Assembly (NCBI GenBank): GCA_002746935.1
Contig: PDRW01000038.1
Coordinates: 21,286-85,285 of the forward strand
DNA from: Rhodobacterales bacterium
Lineage (GTDB): Bacteria; Pseudomonadota; Alphaproteobacteria; Rhodobacterales; Rhodobacteraceae
Direction: 5' to 3'
Length of the DNA stretch: 64,000 bases
The position numbers were made by a program, and so were the translations under genes. Under the pieces are notes generated by a model. That model saw only the letters and a list, made by a program, of their open reading frames with translations, did no database searches and was not told the origin of the DNA. This document shows, piece by piece, positions 56,431-64,000 of the stretch; positions within the stretch are counted from its first letter, which is position 1, and each line of letters starts with the position of its first letter.

Positions 56431-57555
56431 TCAGTCTTCGGCCCTGGCCTCGGCGCGGGACTTGCCCGCCACATCCAGCGCCAGCGTCGCGGCCATGAAG
56501 GCGTCAAGATCGCCATCGAGCACGCCTTGCGTGTCGGAGGTCTCGTGATTGGTGCGCAGATCCTTCACCATCTGGTAGGGCTGGAGAACATAGGAACGGA
56601 TCTGGTTGCCCCAGCCCGCGTCGCCCTTGGCCTCGTGCAGCGCGTTGACTTCGGCGTTGCGCCGGTCGAGCTCCAGCTGGTAGAGTCGCGATTTCAGCGC
56701 CTTCATGGCGATGTCGCGGTTCTGGTGCTGGGATTTCTCGGAAGATGTCACCACGATCCCGGTGGGCATATGGGTGATCCGCACCGCCGAGTCGGTGGTG
56801 TTCACATGCTGGCCGCCCGCGCCCGAGGAGCGGTAGGTGTCGATGCGGATATCGGCGGGGTTGACCTCGATCTCGATATTGTCGTCGACCACCGGATAGG
56901 CGCCGACCGCGGCGAAGCTCGTCTCGCGGGTGCCCTTGCCGAAGGGCGAGATGCGCACCAGGCGGTGGGTGCCGCTCTCGGACTTCAGCCAGCCATAGGC
57001 GTTGTGGCCCTTGATCTGGTAGGTGACCGACTTGATGCCCGCCTCGGTGCCCGGCGTCTCTTCCTGCAATTCCACCGCGAAGCCGCGCTTCTCGGCCCAG
57101 CGGGTATACATCCGCGCCAGCATCGCCGCCCAGTCGCAGGCTTCGGTGCCGCCGGCGCCGGACTTGATCTCGAGGAAGGCGTCGTTGGCGTCGGTCTCGC
57201 CGTTCAGCAGCGCCTCGAGCTCGGCGGCGGCGGCCTTTTCCGCCAGCGCGGAGATGGCGGCCTCGGCCTCGGCGACGACCTCGTCGTCGCCCTCCGCCTC
57301 GCCCATCCCGATCAGCTCCACATTGTCGGACAGCTCCTGCGCCATGGCCCGGTAGCCCTCCATCGCCTCGACCAGCGCCTGGCGCTCGCGCATCAGCTTC
57401 TGCGCCCGGGCCGGATCGTTCCACAGCTCGGGGTCTTCGGTCATGGCATTGAGTTCTTCGAGCCGGTGATCGGCACTGTCCATGCCGATCCGGGTTTCGA
57501 GGAGCTTCAGCGAGGCTTCGACGGCCTCGACGATCTTCTGGGTTTCCGCACGCAT
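56431..57555 (-). CDS. prfB: Peptide chain release factor 2
   Basis: 374 residues from ATG 57555 (MRAETQKIVEAVEASLKLLE). It terminates translation at UGA and UAA. The stop-codon tripeptide is SPF (RISPFGKGTRETSFAAV) and the peptidyl-tRNA hydrolysis motif GGQ is in RSSGAGGQHVNTTDSAVRI. There is no in-frame UGA near codon 26, so the programmed frameshift that controls E. coli prfB is absent. Divergent from the beta-glucosidase gene. Confidence 0.97.
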   Translation of the reverse strand: MRAETQKIVEAVEASLKLLETRIGMDSADHRLEELNAMTEDPELWNDPARAQKLMRERQALVEAMEGYRAMAQELSDNVELIGMGEAEGDDEVVAEAEAAISALAEKAAAAELEALLNGETDANDAFLEIKSGAGGTEACDWAAMLARMYTRWAEKRGFAVELQEETPGTEAGIKSVTYQIKGHNAYGWLKSESGTHRLVRISPFGKGTRETSFAAVGAYPVVDDNIEIEVNPADIRIDTYRSSGAGGQHVNTTDSAVRITHMPTGIVVTSSEKSQHQNRDIAMKALKSRLYQLELDRRNAEVNALHEAKGDAGWGNQIRSYVLQPYQMVKDLRTNHETSDTQGVLDGDLDAFMAATLALDVAGKSRAEARAED

Positions 57556-57785
57556 CGGACGCGGCCCTCGCTGGTGATAAGGTGGCCTCCCGGGATGTAG
57601 CCCGGGGCCGGCGCCAAGGCAAGCCGGTGCACGCACGGGGTACGGCCGCGCGGGCAAACCGCCGGCAAACCGCCTGCCCCTTTGACCCCGCCCCCCGGCG
57701 GCTCTAGGCTGCGCAAAGCCGCCCGGACTGCCCGGACGGTGCGCCACCATCCGGCCACACATCCGGCCACAACGGAGCCAGCCCC

Positions 57786-59114
57786 ATGCCCCTCACCACG
57801 ACCCGCGCAGATTTTCCCGACGGCTTCCTGTTCGGCGCCGCCACCGCCGCCACCCAGATCGAAGGCTCGTCCTTCGGCGGCGCGGGCCCCTCGCATTGGG
57901 ATACGTTCGCCGCCACCCCCGGCAACACCGACAAGGGCGACAACCCGGCCGTGGCCTGCGGAAGCTATACCCGTCTCGACGAAGACCTCGACCTGCTCGA
58001 AGGCGCCCATCTCGACGCCTACCGGTTTTCGCTCAACTGGAGCCGGGTGCTGCCCGAAGGCCGCGGGGCGGCAAACCCGGAAGGGCTCGATTATTACGAA
58101 CGTCTGGTCGATGGCGCGCTCGAACGCGGGCTGAAGCCGATGGCCACGCTCTATCACTGGGACATGCCCGCCGCGCTCGCCGATCTCGGCGGCTGGCGCA
58201 ACCGCGACGTGGCCGAATGGTTTGCCGATTACGCCGAAGTGGTGATCAGGCGGCTCGGCGACCGGCTGTTCAGCACCGCCACGATCAACGAGCCCTGGTG
58301 CGTGTCCTATCTGTCGCATTTCCTCGGGGTCCACGCCCCCGGCCTGCGCGACATCCGCGCCACCGCCCGTGCGATGCATTTCGTGCTGCTGGCGCATGGC
58401 AAGGGCATCGGGCGGATGCGGGCGCTGGGGCAGAAAAACCTCGGTATCGTGCTGAACCACGAAGACATCACCCCCGCCGACGACAGTCCCGAAGCCGCCG
58501 CTGCCGCCGCCCGCGAAGACGCCACCTACAACCGCTGGTTCCTCGAAGGTGTCTTCCGCGGCAGCTATCCGGCCGAAGCCCTCGAAGGGCTCGGCCCCCA
58601 CATGCCCCGGGGCTGGCAGGACGACATGGCCACGATCTCGGCGCCGCTCGACTGGATCGGCAGCAATTACTACACCCGTTCGCTGATCGCCCCCGCCGAC
58701 GGTCCCTGGCCCGCGACCACCCATGTCGCCGGTCCCCTGCCGAAAACCGAAATGGGCTGGGAGATCTTCCCCGAAGGGCTCACCAATGTGCTCGAACGGG
58801 TCCGGGCCCATGCCGGCGGCATTCCGCAATACATGAGTGAAAACGGCATGGCGGCGCCGGATGTGGTCGCCAATGGCGAAGTGGCCGATGCCGACCGCAT
58901 CGCCTATATCGACGCGCATTTCCGCGCCGCGCTCAAGGCGATCGAGGCCGGCGTGCCGCTCAAGGGCTTCATCATCTGGACCCTGATCGACAATTTCGAA
59001 TGGGCGGTGGGTTATGACAAACGCTTCGGCATTGTGCGGGTCGATTTCGACACCCTTGAACGAACGCCGAAGGCTTCGTATCACGCCCTGAAAGCCGCCC
59101 TCGCCCGGGACTGA
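57786..59114 (+). CDS. GH1 beta-glucosidase
   Basis: 442 residues. Glycoside hydrolase family 1 fold with acid/base Glu in FSTATINEPWCVSYL and nucleophile Glu in PQYMSENGMAAP. The start FPDGFLFGAATAATQIEG is the family's N-terminal signature, and WTLIDNFEWAVGYDKRFGIV closes the barrel. No signal peptide: it acts in the cytoplasm on imported beta-glucosides such as cellobiose. Glucokinase follows 61 nt downstream and would trap the released glucose. No sugar ABC transporter is in the window. Confidence 0.95.
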   Translation: MPLTTTRADFPDGFLFGAATAATQIEGSSFGGAGPSHWDTFAATPGNTDKGDNPAVACGSYTRLDEDLDLLEGAHLDAYRFSLNWSRVLPEGRGAANPEGLDYYERLVDGALERGLKPMATLYHWDMPAALADLGGWRNRDVAEWFADYAEVVIRRLGDRLFSTATINEPWCVSYLSHFLGVHAPGLRDIRATARAMHFVLLAHGKGIGRMRALGQKNLGIVLNHEDITPADDSPEAAAAAAREDATYNRWFLEGVFRGSYPAEALEGLGPHMPRGWQDDMATISAPLDWIGSNYYTRSLIAPADGPWPATTHVAGPLPKTEMGWEIFPEGLTNVLERVRAHAGGIPQYMSENGMAAPDVVANGEVADADRIAYIDAHFRAALKAIEAGVPLKGFIIWTLIDNFEWAVGYDKRFGIVRVDFDTLERTPKASYHALKAALARD

Positions 59115-59175
59115 CCCGAGGCCAGCAGCCCGCCCCGGCGCCTGGCGCAGAATGCACCTCCGAAGGAGTTCGCCC

Positions 59176-60159
59176 ATGCCCGCACCCAACACCTATTCGC
59201 TGCTCGCCGATATCGGCGGCACCAACACCCGCGTGGCTCTCGCCGAGGGCACGAGGCTTTTGCCGGAATCGGTGCGGAAGTTCCGCAATGCCGATTACCC
59301 GGGGCTCGGCGCGGTGCTGGAACGCTATCTCGACGCCAACGGCAACCCCGATTGCGCCGGGGCCTGCGTCGCCGGCGCGGGTCCGGTGAGCGACGGCACG
59401 CTGACGCTCACCAACCTCGACTGGAGCATCGACGGCGACATCGTCGCCCGCGCCGCCAGGGCCGAAAAGGTCGCGGTGCTCAACGATCTGCAAGCCCAGG
59501 GTCACGCGCTCGGCCATCTGCCGGACAGCGCGCTCACCCGGGTCGTGGACAGTGCCGACAGCCCCCACAGGCGAGGCCCGGAGGCGACCATGCTGGTGAT
59601 CGGCATCGGCACCGGGTTCAATTGCGCGCCGGTCTACCAGACCCCCGGCGGCCGCCTGGTGCCGCCGGCCGAGGCCGGCCACGCCAACCTGCCGATCCGC
59701 TCCGAAGTGGAGCTGGAACTGTGCCGGGCGCTGGAAGACGCCCACGGCTTTCCCTCCATCGAGGAAGTGCTGTCGGGGCGCGGCCTGAAACATCTCGACG
59801 CCTTCTTCGCCCGCCGCGCCGGCGAACCGCGTGAACTCACCTCCGACCAGATCATCGCCGCCGCCACCGCCGGCGACGATCCGATCGCGAAAGACGCGCT
59901 CAGCGAATTCATCCGCATCTTCGGCACCGTCACCGGCAACCTCGCGCTGATCCACCTGCCCTTCGGCGGCATCTACCTCATCGGCGGCATGGCCCGCGCG
60001 GTGACGCCGTGGTTCGAAACCATGGGCTACGGCGACGCCCTCCGTGACAAGGGACGGTTCGCGGGCTTCATGCGGAATTTTTCGGTGAGTGTGGTCGACG
60101 ACGATTATGCCGCCCTGACCGGCTGCGCGCATCACCTCGATGGCCTGATCAGAGCCTGA
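59176..60159 (+). CDS. glk: Glucokinase
   Basis: 327 residues from ATG 59176 (MPAPNTYSLLADIGGTNTRV), with AAGGAG upstream. Proteobacterial glucokinase (Glk) type, not ROK: phosphate-1 motif LLADIGGTNTRVALAE, catalytic Asp in KVAVLNDLQAQGHAL, GIGTGFNCAPVY and the glucose-binding EAGHANLPIR. It phosphorylates glucose to glucose 6-phosphate. Placed after the beta-glucosidase in a probable two-gene unit. Confidence 0.95.
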   Translation: MPAPNTYSLLADIGGTNTRVALAEGTRLLPESVRKFRNADYPGLGAVLERYLDANGNPDCAGACVAGAGPVSDGTLTLTNLDWSIDGDIVARAARAEKVAVLNDLQAQGHALGHLPDSALTRVVDSADSPHRRGPEATMLVIGIGTGFNCAPVYQTPGGRLVPPAEAGHANLPIRSEVELELCRALEDAHGFPSIEEVLSGRGLKHLDAFFARRAGEPRELTSDQIIAAATAGDDPIAKDALSEFIRIFGTVTGNLALIHLPFGGIYLIGGMARAVTPWFETMGYGDALRDKGRFAGFMRNFSVSVVDDDYAALTGCAHHLDGLIRA

Positions 60160-60261
60160 TACTTGCCGGCTGCGCGGCAGATTGTATCACGGACGGGAAC
60201 AATTCCATCACCGGGACCATCACCGGGAGCGGCCTGACGGCCGCCGCCTGCGGCGGGCAAG

Positions 60262-60312
60262 CCCGGGGGCGCTGCCCCCGGACCCCCGGAGTATTTGACC
60301 CAGGAAAAAGAA
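60262..60312 (-). repeat. Dispersed hairpin repeat, copy 6
   Basis: CCCGGGGGCGCTGCCCCCGG, ACCCCCGGAGTATTTGACCC, AGGAAAAAGAA, the reverse complement of copies 1 and 3 with few changes. It lies in the gap where glk and the SufB-like gene converge. Confidence 0.88.
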
Positions 60313-60408
60313 CCTGAGGCGGAGGAAGCCGCAGCCCCGGTCAGAACTCCTGGCCGGCGAGCCGAGCCACGACCTGGCCCTCCTGCGGCTCTTCTGCGGC
60401 CCGCCCCG

Positions 60409-61533
60409 CTACATCCCGCCGGATTTCGCCTGGGCGATCATCTGAGCGATGCGCGCTTTCAGCGCCTTCGGAACAGCCTTGCTGTCGAGCGACAGGAAGC
60501 CCTGCACGATCAGATCGCGCGCCGCATCTTCCTCCATGCCCGCGGCCATCAGGTAGTTGAGCTTTTCGGTGTCGATCATGCCGACCGAGGCTTCGTGGCT
60601 CAGCTGCGACCCTTCGGCCTTCGCCTGAAGCGATGGTACCGCGACGATCTCGCCCGCCGCGCCGAGCTTCAGCCCGTCGCAGCCGAGAAAGCCCTGGGTG
60701 CCGCCCACATCGCCCACCAGCAGTGCGTTGTTGACGATCCGCCCGCCCGCCGAGACCATCCGCGTCAGGTCTTCCGACCGCGCCCCCGCGCCCGTCAGGT
60801 GGGTTTCGGTGTGGTTGATCCGCTCGGTGCCCTCGGGCGCGAAGCAGATCGCCTGCGACACCTCAACCGCCGCCTCCTCCAGGATCGTGTGCGAATGGCT
60901 CACATGGTGGCGGATCGGCGCCAGGGCGATCGACATCGAGGTGTCCTGCGCGCCCTTCTCCATCCGCGAATAATTGTAGGAATGGATCTCCATCCCCGGC
61001 CCCCAATGCTCGATCGACACCGACCGGCAGCGCGACCCGGGCCGCATGTAGGTCTCGTGCAGCGAGATGTGGCGCCCGCGATGCACCTCGGAGGGCGCCG
61101 CCGCGCCCGAGACCATTTCGACCTCGGCGCCTTCGTCGATCAGGGTGATGTCATGGGTGAACTGGCGCACCTGCGGGGTTTCCATCAGGCTGAAGGTCTG
61201 CACCGGCAGGCGGACCTTCGCGCCCGGTTTGACCCAGACGAAATGCCCCAGCGGGTCGTGCATGTGCTCGGCGATCATGGCGATATGCTCGTTCGCATCC
61301 GCATCGACCAGGCCGAACATCAGATCCTGCACGAACTCGAACGTCGTGAGCGCCTCGTTCAGCGGCATGATCACCACGCCATCGTCGTTGGTCTCGGCCA
61401 GCCTGACCTCGGCATCTGTCAGGATCGCCGTGGCCGCGCGCTTCGACATGTCGTCAAAGCCGACTTCGATCAGCGCCTCGCGTTCGGCGTTGGTGATGGT
61501 CGTGGCGTCGGTTCTGGCATGCGTGTCTGTCAT
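60409..61533 (-). CDS. SufB/SufD-family Fe-S scaffold, archaeal/SMS type
   Basis: 374 residues, shorter than proteobacterial SufB (~490) or SufD (~420). The C-terminal half shows the family's beta-helix and the pattern I recall from archaeal SmsB/SufB: HRGRHISLHETYMRPGSRCR with HWGPGMEIHSYNYSRMEKGA, then GGTQGFLGCDGLKLG, and AEGSQLSHEASVGMIDTEKL NYLMAAG. The Cys in FLGCDG and Glu in SHEASVG occupy the positions of cluster-building residues. It probably assembles Fe-S clusters with the ATPase encoded 15 nt upstream. Less likely it is a degenerate SufD. The canonical sufBCDS set is not in the window. Confidence 0.82.
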   Translation of the reverse strand: MTDTHARTDATTITNAEREALIEVGFDDMSKRAATAILTDAEVRLAETNDDGVVIMPLNEALTTFEFVQDLMFGLVDADANEHIAMIAEHMHDPLGHFVWVKPGAKVRLPVQTFSLMETPQVRQFTHDITLIDEGAEVEMVSGAAAPSEVHRGRHISLHETYMRPGSRCRSVSIEHWGPGMEIHSYNYSRMEKGAQDTSMSIALAPIRHHVSHSHTILEEAAVEVSQAICFAPEGTERINHTETHLTGAGARSEDLTRMVSAGGRIVNNALLVGDVGGTQGFLGCDGLKLGAAGEIVAVPSLQAKAEGSQLSHEASVGMIDTEKLNYLMAAGMEEDAARDLIVQGFLSLDSKAVPKALKARIAQMIAQAKSGGM

Positions 61534-61548
61534 CGCTTCGTCTCCTGT

Positions 61549-62280
61549 TCAGCCCGCTTGCGGGACCGTGTAGCCGTGATGCTGGATATGGCTGAACAGG
61601 GCCGCCGGATCGCCGGAATGCACCAGGCGTCCGTCGTTCAGCACATGCGCCCGCGCCGCATTCACATGCGACAGGATCAGCCCGGTGTGGGTAATCACCA
61701 GACCGGCACGCGGCCGCCCCTTTGCATCGGGCGCGGCCACCAGGTCGCGGATCGCCTGACCGATGGCGCGCACATGTTCGAGGTCCACCCCGCTTTCGGG
61801 CTCGTCGAACAGCATCAGCCGCGGGTCTTGCAGCACCAGTTTCAGCACCTCCCAGCGCTTGATCTCGCCGCCCGAGAAGCCGACGTTCATGTCGCGCGAG
61901 ATGAAGTCATGAAGATCGAGCTTCGCCGCCGCCTCGGCCAGCCGCGCCTCTGCCCCCAGCGATTGCGCAAAGGCGGTGACGGTGACGCCGTTGAGGCTCG
62001 GCGGGCGCTGAAACGCCATGCCGATCCCGGCCGCGGCCCGCGCGCGCAAGTCGAGGTCGCGGATGTCCTCGCCATCGACGAGGATGCTGCCGGAGGTCAC
62101 CTTCCAGGGCGGCAGCCCCATGATCGCCGCCAGCAGGCTCGACTTGCCCGACCCGTTCGGCCCCAGAAGCACATGGGTCTCGCCCGGCATCACCCGCAGC
62201 GATATGCCGTCCACGACGGTCTTGCCGCCCACCCAGACGCTCACGTCACGCAACTCGAGAATGGCTGTTTCAGACCGCAT
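61549..62280 (-). CDS. SufC-family Fe-S assembly ATPase, archaeal/SMS type
   Basis: 243 residues from ATG 62280 after AAGGAGGAAGAC. Walker A GPNGSGKSSLLAAIMG, signature MNVGFSGGEIKRWEVLKLV and Walker B with LMLFDEPESGVDLEHV. SufC of E. coli reads ILDESDSGLD at that site, while archaeal and clostridial SmsC reads DEPDSGVD, so this protein sides with the latter. SufC ATP hydrolysis drives rearrangement of the SufB scaffold. Co-transcribed with the SufB-like gene (15-nt gap). The gene leader (62281-62400) has an 11-bp tandem GCAACCCGGAC. Confidence 0.87.
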   Translation of the reverse strand: MRSETAILELRDVSVWVGGKTVVDGISLRVMPGETHVLLGPNGSGKSSLLAAIMGLPPWKVTSGSILVDGEDIRDLDLRARAAAGIGMAFQRPPSLNGVTVTAFAQSLGAEARLAEAAAKLDLHDFISRDMNVGFSGGEIKRWEVLKLVLQDPRLMLFDEPESGVDLEHVRAIGQAIRDLVAAPDAKGRPRAGLVITHTGLILSHVNAARAHVLNDGRLVHSGDPAALFSHIQHHGYTVPQAG

Positions 62281-62881
62281 GTCTTCCTCCTTGCGGTGTT
62301 CGCACACCGCCTTTCGGGCCACGCCCCAGGCGCAACCCGGACGCAACCCGGACGCAACCCCGCTGACACCCGATGATCCCGGCAAACCCGGAACCGGAAA
62401 CACGCCCCAACGCCGGGGCAGTTCAAGCCACAACCCGCCCACGACCCGCAGCGTCCACTCGCACCAATTATATTCGGATTACTCCCTTGTCGTCGTTGAT
62501 TCAGATCATGCGCCGGCTTCGCCGAACTATAGGGACACGATGAAAACCTTTGATAGATATATGAATTCCTTCATATCTGGCAGATCAGAGGCGGTCAGAA
62601 AAGCGCTTGGAGGCCGAAACGCGGTTTGCGGATCCAGCCGTCCTTCGGCATGCCAACACCCGTCAGCAGGGCGAACGGGATGAGACCTTCGCCAGTTCGG
62701 CACAGGCGCGCAGATGCCCCCGGCCGACGGCGATCAATGCGGCCAGAGAGCGCCCGGCCGCTGCCGTCCTGTCTGGCGCATCCGTGCGATACCGAGGGTG
62801 CGGCGGGCAGCCCGGCCCGGGTGTCTGGACATGCGGGGCGAATGCGTGGCTAATGGGCGCACGTGCGAAGGGGAAGCGGCA
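62281..62881. other. 600-nt gap with repeats, a low-GC island and a possible small ORF
   Basis: Two copies plus a partial third of GCAACCCGGAC at 62332-62361. From about 62460 to 62585 the GC content falls sharply; within it ATATGAA-TTCC-TTCATAT (62559-62576) is a perfect palindrome. A 47-codon ORF (62540-62683, MKTFDRYMNSFISGRSEAVR KALGGR...) has a weak AGGG upstream, but no similarity is recognised. The rest, 62690-62880, shows nothing. Confidence 0.5.
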
Positions 62882-63391
62882 ATGGCGGTTGAGGTGAAAA
62901 GCCGGTTCGACAGGCTCGCGGAGCGGCTCGAACTCAAGGCCTTCGGGATGATCTACGGGTCGATCACCGTGCTGGCGACGGTGCTGGCCTTCGGGCATTC
63001 GGCGGAAGATCCGGTCAGAACCGCGCTGATCCTGTTCGGCTCGGTCCTTGCGATGACACTGGCGAAGGCCTTCGCACAGGTGTCGTCAGATGCGGTGCGC
63101 GACCGCCGCAGGCCGGGCCGGGCCGATTTCAGGCAAGCCTGGCACCACACCGCGCCGACGCTTGCCGCCGCCAACGTGCCGGCGCTGATGATCGCGGGCG
63201 CCGCCACCGGGCTCTACGACATCCACAGGGCGCTGGTGCTGTCGCAGCTCTATGCGATTGTCGTGCTGGTGCTTTTTGGCTACAGCATCGGCTGGGTGAT
63301 CTACCGCCGGGTCTGGCCGGCAGCGCTCAACGGCGCCTTCACCGGCGCGATCGGACTGGGGCTGGCGCTGCTGAAATATGTCATGCACTGA
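62882..63391 (+). CDS. Hypothetical four-helix inner-membrane protein
   Basis: 169 residues from ATG 62882 (MAVEVKSRFDRLAERLELKA) after GGGGAAGCGGCA. Hydrophobic spans near 22-40, 47-63, 97-112 (VPALMIAGAATGLYD), 117-138 (QLYAIVVLVLFGYSIGWVIY) and a C-terminal LNGAFTGAIGLGLALLKYVM predict four to five membrane helices. No motif I can name. It precedes the GDPD membrane-domain gene by 33 nt on the same strand, so the two may be co-transcribed. Confidence 0.75.
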   Translation: MAVEVKSRFDRLAERLELKAFGMIYGSITVLATVLAFGHSAEDPVRTALILFGSVLAMTLAKAFAQVSSDAVRDRRRPGRADFRQAWHHTAPTLAAANVPALMIAGAATGLYDIHRALVLSQLYAIVVLVLFGYSIGWVIYRRVWPAALNGAFTGAIGLGLALLKYVMH

Positions 63392-63424
63392 CCGCTGGCG
63401 GACAGGCAGGAGCGGAGGACAGTC

Positions 63425-64000
63425 ATGAACAGGATCATTGCGCGGGCCTGGGGCGCGCGGGGGGCGATCTTCGCCATTCACCTTGTGATGAGCGTGTTGG
63501 CGGTGGCGGTGGTGACGCCGCTGGTCGGGCTTTCGGTGCGGCTCGGCGTGTCTTTCTCGGGCAACGCGGCGCTGACCGATCAGGACATCGCCCGTTTCCT
63601 GCTGTCGCCCGTGGGCATGGTCGTGCTGATCGCCGTGGCGGCCATCATGCTGACGGCGGGCATCCTCGAACTGGCGGCGCTGCTGAGCGCCCTGCGCGAC
63701 GGTCCCGGGGTCGCCGGACGGCTCGCCCGCACGCTGCCCGCGCTGCTCACCTTCGCGGCGCTGCTGGTGGTGCGGGTGCTGGCCGTGGTGCTGCCCTTCG
63801 CGGCGGCGATCGCGCTGATCGTCTTCAGCCATATCGGCGCCTATGACATCAATTACTATCTCTCCAAACTCCCGCCTGAATTCATCCGCGCCATCCTGCT
63901 CTCGGCGCCTTTGCTGCTGGTGGCCATCGGCTGGCTCATCTGGCTGCTCGCGGGCTGGGTGATGGCGCTGCCGCTGGTGCTCTCGGGGCAGAAGGCGCGC
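63425..64000 (+). CDS. Glycerophosphodiester phosphodiesterase membrane-domain protein (partial)
   Basis: First 192 codons of a gene that runs off the window. Multiple membrane helices carry the two signature stretches of the GPDPase_memb domain: ALTDQDIARFLLSPVGMVVL and GAYDINYYLSKLPPEF. In full-length relatives this N-terminal domain precedes a GDPD catalytic domain that hydrolyses glycerophosphodiesters to glycerol 3-phosphate; that part lies beyond 64000 and cannot be confirmed. ATG 63425 follows GGAGGACAGTC. Confidence 0.85.
   Translation, partial: MNRIIARAWGARGAIFAIHLVMSVLAVAVVTPLVGLSVRLGVSFSGNAALTDQDIARFLLSPVGMVVLIAVAAIMLTAGILELAALLSALRDGPGVAGRLARTLPALLTFAALLVVRVLAVVLPFAAAIALIVFSHIGAYDINYYLSKLPPEFIRAILLSAPLLLVAIGWLIWLLAGWVMALPLVLSGQKAR

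Noticed and set aside
57555-57560. Programmed frameshift in prfB
   Set aside because: A single uninterrupted frame encodes the whole factor; no in-frame TGA near codon 26.
60295-62376. 693-codon open frame opposite the SufB/SufC-like genes
   Set aside because: Shadow of two well-supported genes; its product is His/Arg-rich without similarity.

Overview
The window is a high-GC (roughly two thirds G+C), densely coded piece of an alphaproteobacterial chromosome, most likely from the Rhodobacterales (Rhodobacteraceae/Roseobacter-type). Pointers are the order GatB/YqeY-carA, a 47-codon membrane ORF upstream of gap, DUF6477/DUF6456 proteins, the phoR-pstSCAB-phoU-phoB order, the nirV-nirK-pseudoazurin-nnrR cluster, a bactofilin beside an M23 peptidase, and a dispersed GC-rich hairpin repeat that I associate with this order. 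Genus cannot be set from the sequence alone. Most of the window is core chromosome. Accessory traces are a cut-down Panacea/SocA antitoxin gene, an IS256-type transposase scrap, a few lower-GC orphan genes and many short tandem repeats between genes.

Layout. 0-10.6 kb: GatB/YqeY protein, carA, alaS, an AraC regulator, miaA, an antitoxin remnant, a small secreted Cys-rich protein, the Fe-S factors SufA/ErpA-like and SufT-like, and tgt. 10.7-21.7 kb: two unrecognised genes in repeat-rich DNA, lon, tRNA-Val(CAC), a histidine phosphatase, a YbdK-type ligase, mmsA with a divergent LysR gene, a CBS protein and coaD. 22-29 kb: gap and its small companion, IS256 debris, an outer-membrane beta-barrel protein, a non-pyrrolysine MttB-family methyltransferase, an orphan, DUF6477 and DUF6456. 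29.5-37 kb: the phosphate regulon phoR-pstS-pstC-pstA-pstB-phoU-phoB with a well-formed PHO box before pstS; pstA carries an internal deletion plus frameshift. 37-40.6 kb: copper nitrite reductase unit nirV-nirK-pseudoazurin, divergent from an NnrR-type regulator. 40.7-50 kb: tsf, rpsB, psuK-psuG, DUF502, a LysE exporter, a probable new small RNA, an orphan peptide-binding protein and queA. 50-64 kb: a giant AsmA/YhdP-like protein, bcp, M23 peptidase plus bactofilin, prfB, beta-glucosidase plus glucokinase, an archaeal-type Fe-S scaffold pair (SmsB/SmsC-like), a membrane protein, and a GDPD membrane-domain protein running off the end.

How the genes work together. The pst/pho block senses and imports phosphate, but PstA as read would not span the membrane correctly, so uptake by this system should fail unless the lesion is an assembly error. 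The nir block reduces nitrite to NO with electrons from pseudoazurin; an FNR/NnrR-type box lies in the shared promoter region. tgt and queA are two steps of queuosine synthesis and miaA is another tRNA modifier. Bactofilin and the coiled-coil M23 peptidase probably form a shape or cell-wall module. Glucosidase and glucokinase form a disaccharide-to-glucose-6-phosphate unit. Fe-S assembly functions lie at both ends: SufA/SufT near 9 kb and an unusual SufBC-like pair near 61 kb.

The items most worth attention are the archaeal-type SmsCB pair, the disrupted pstA, the small-RNA candidate at 46.6 kb, and a hairpin repeat family whose stem is preserved although its loop varies.
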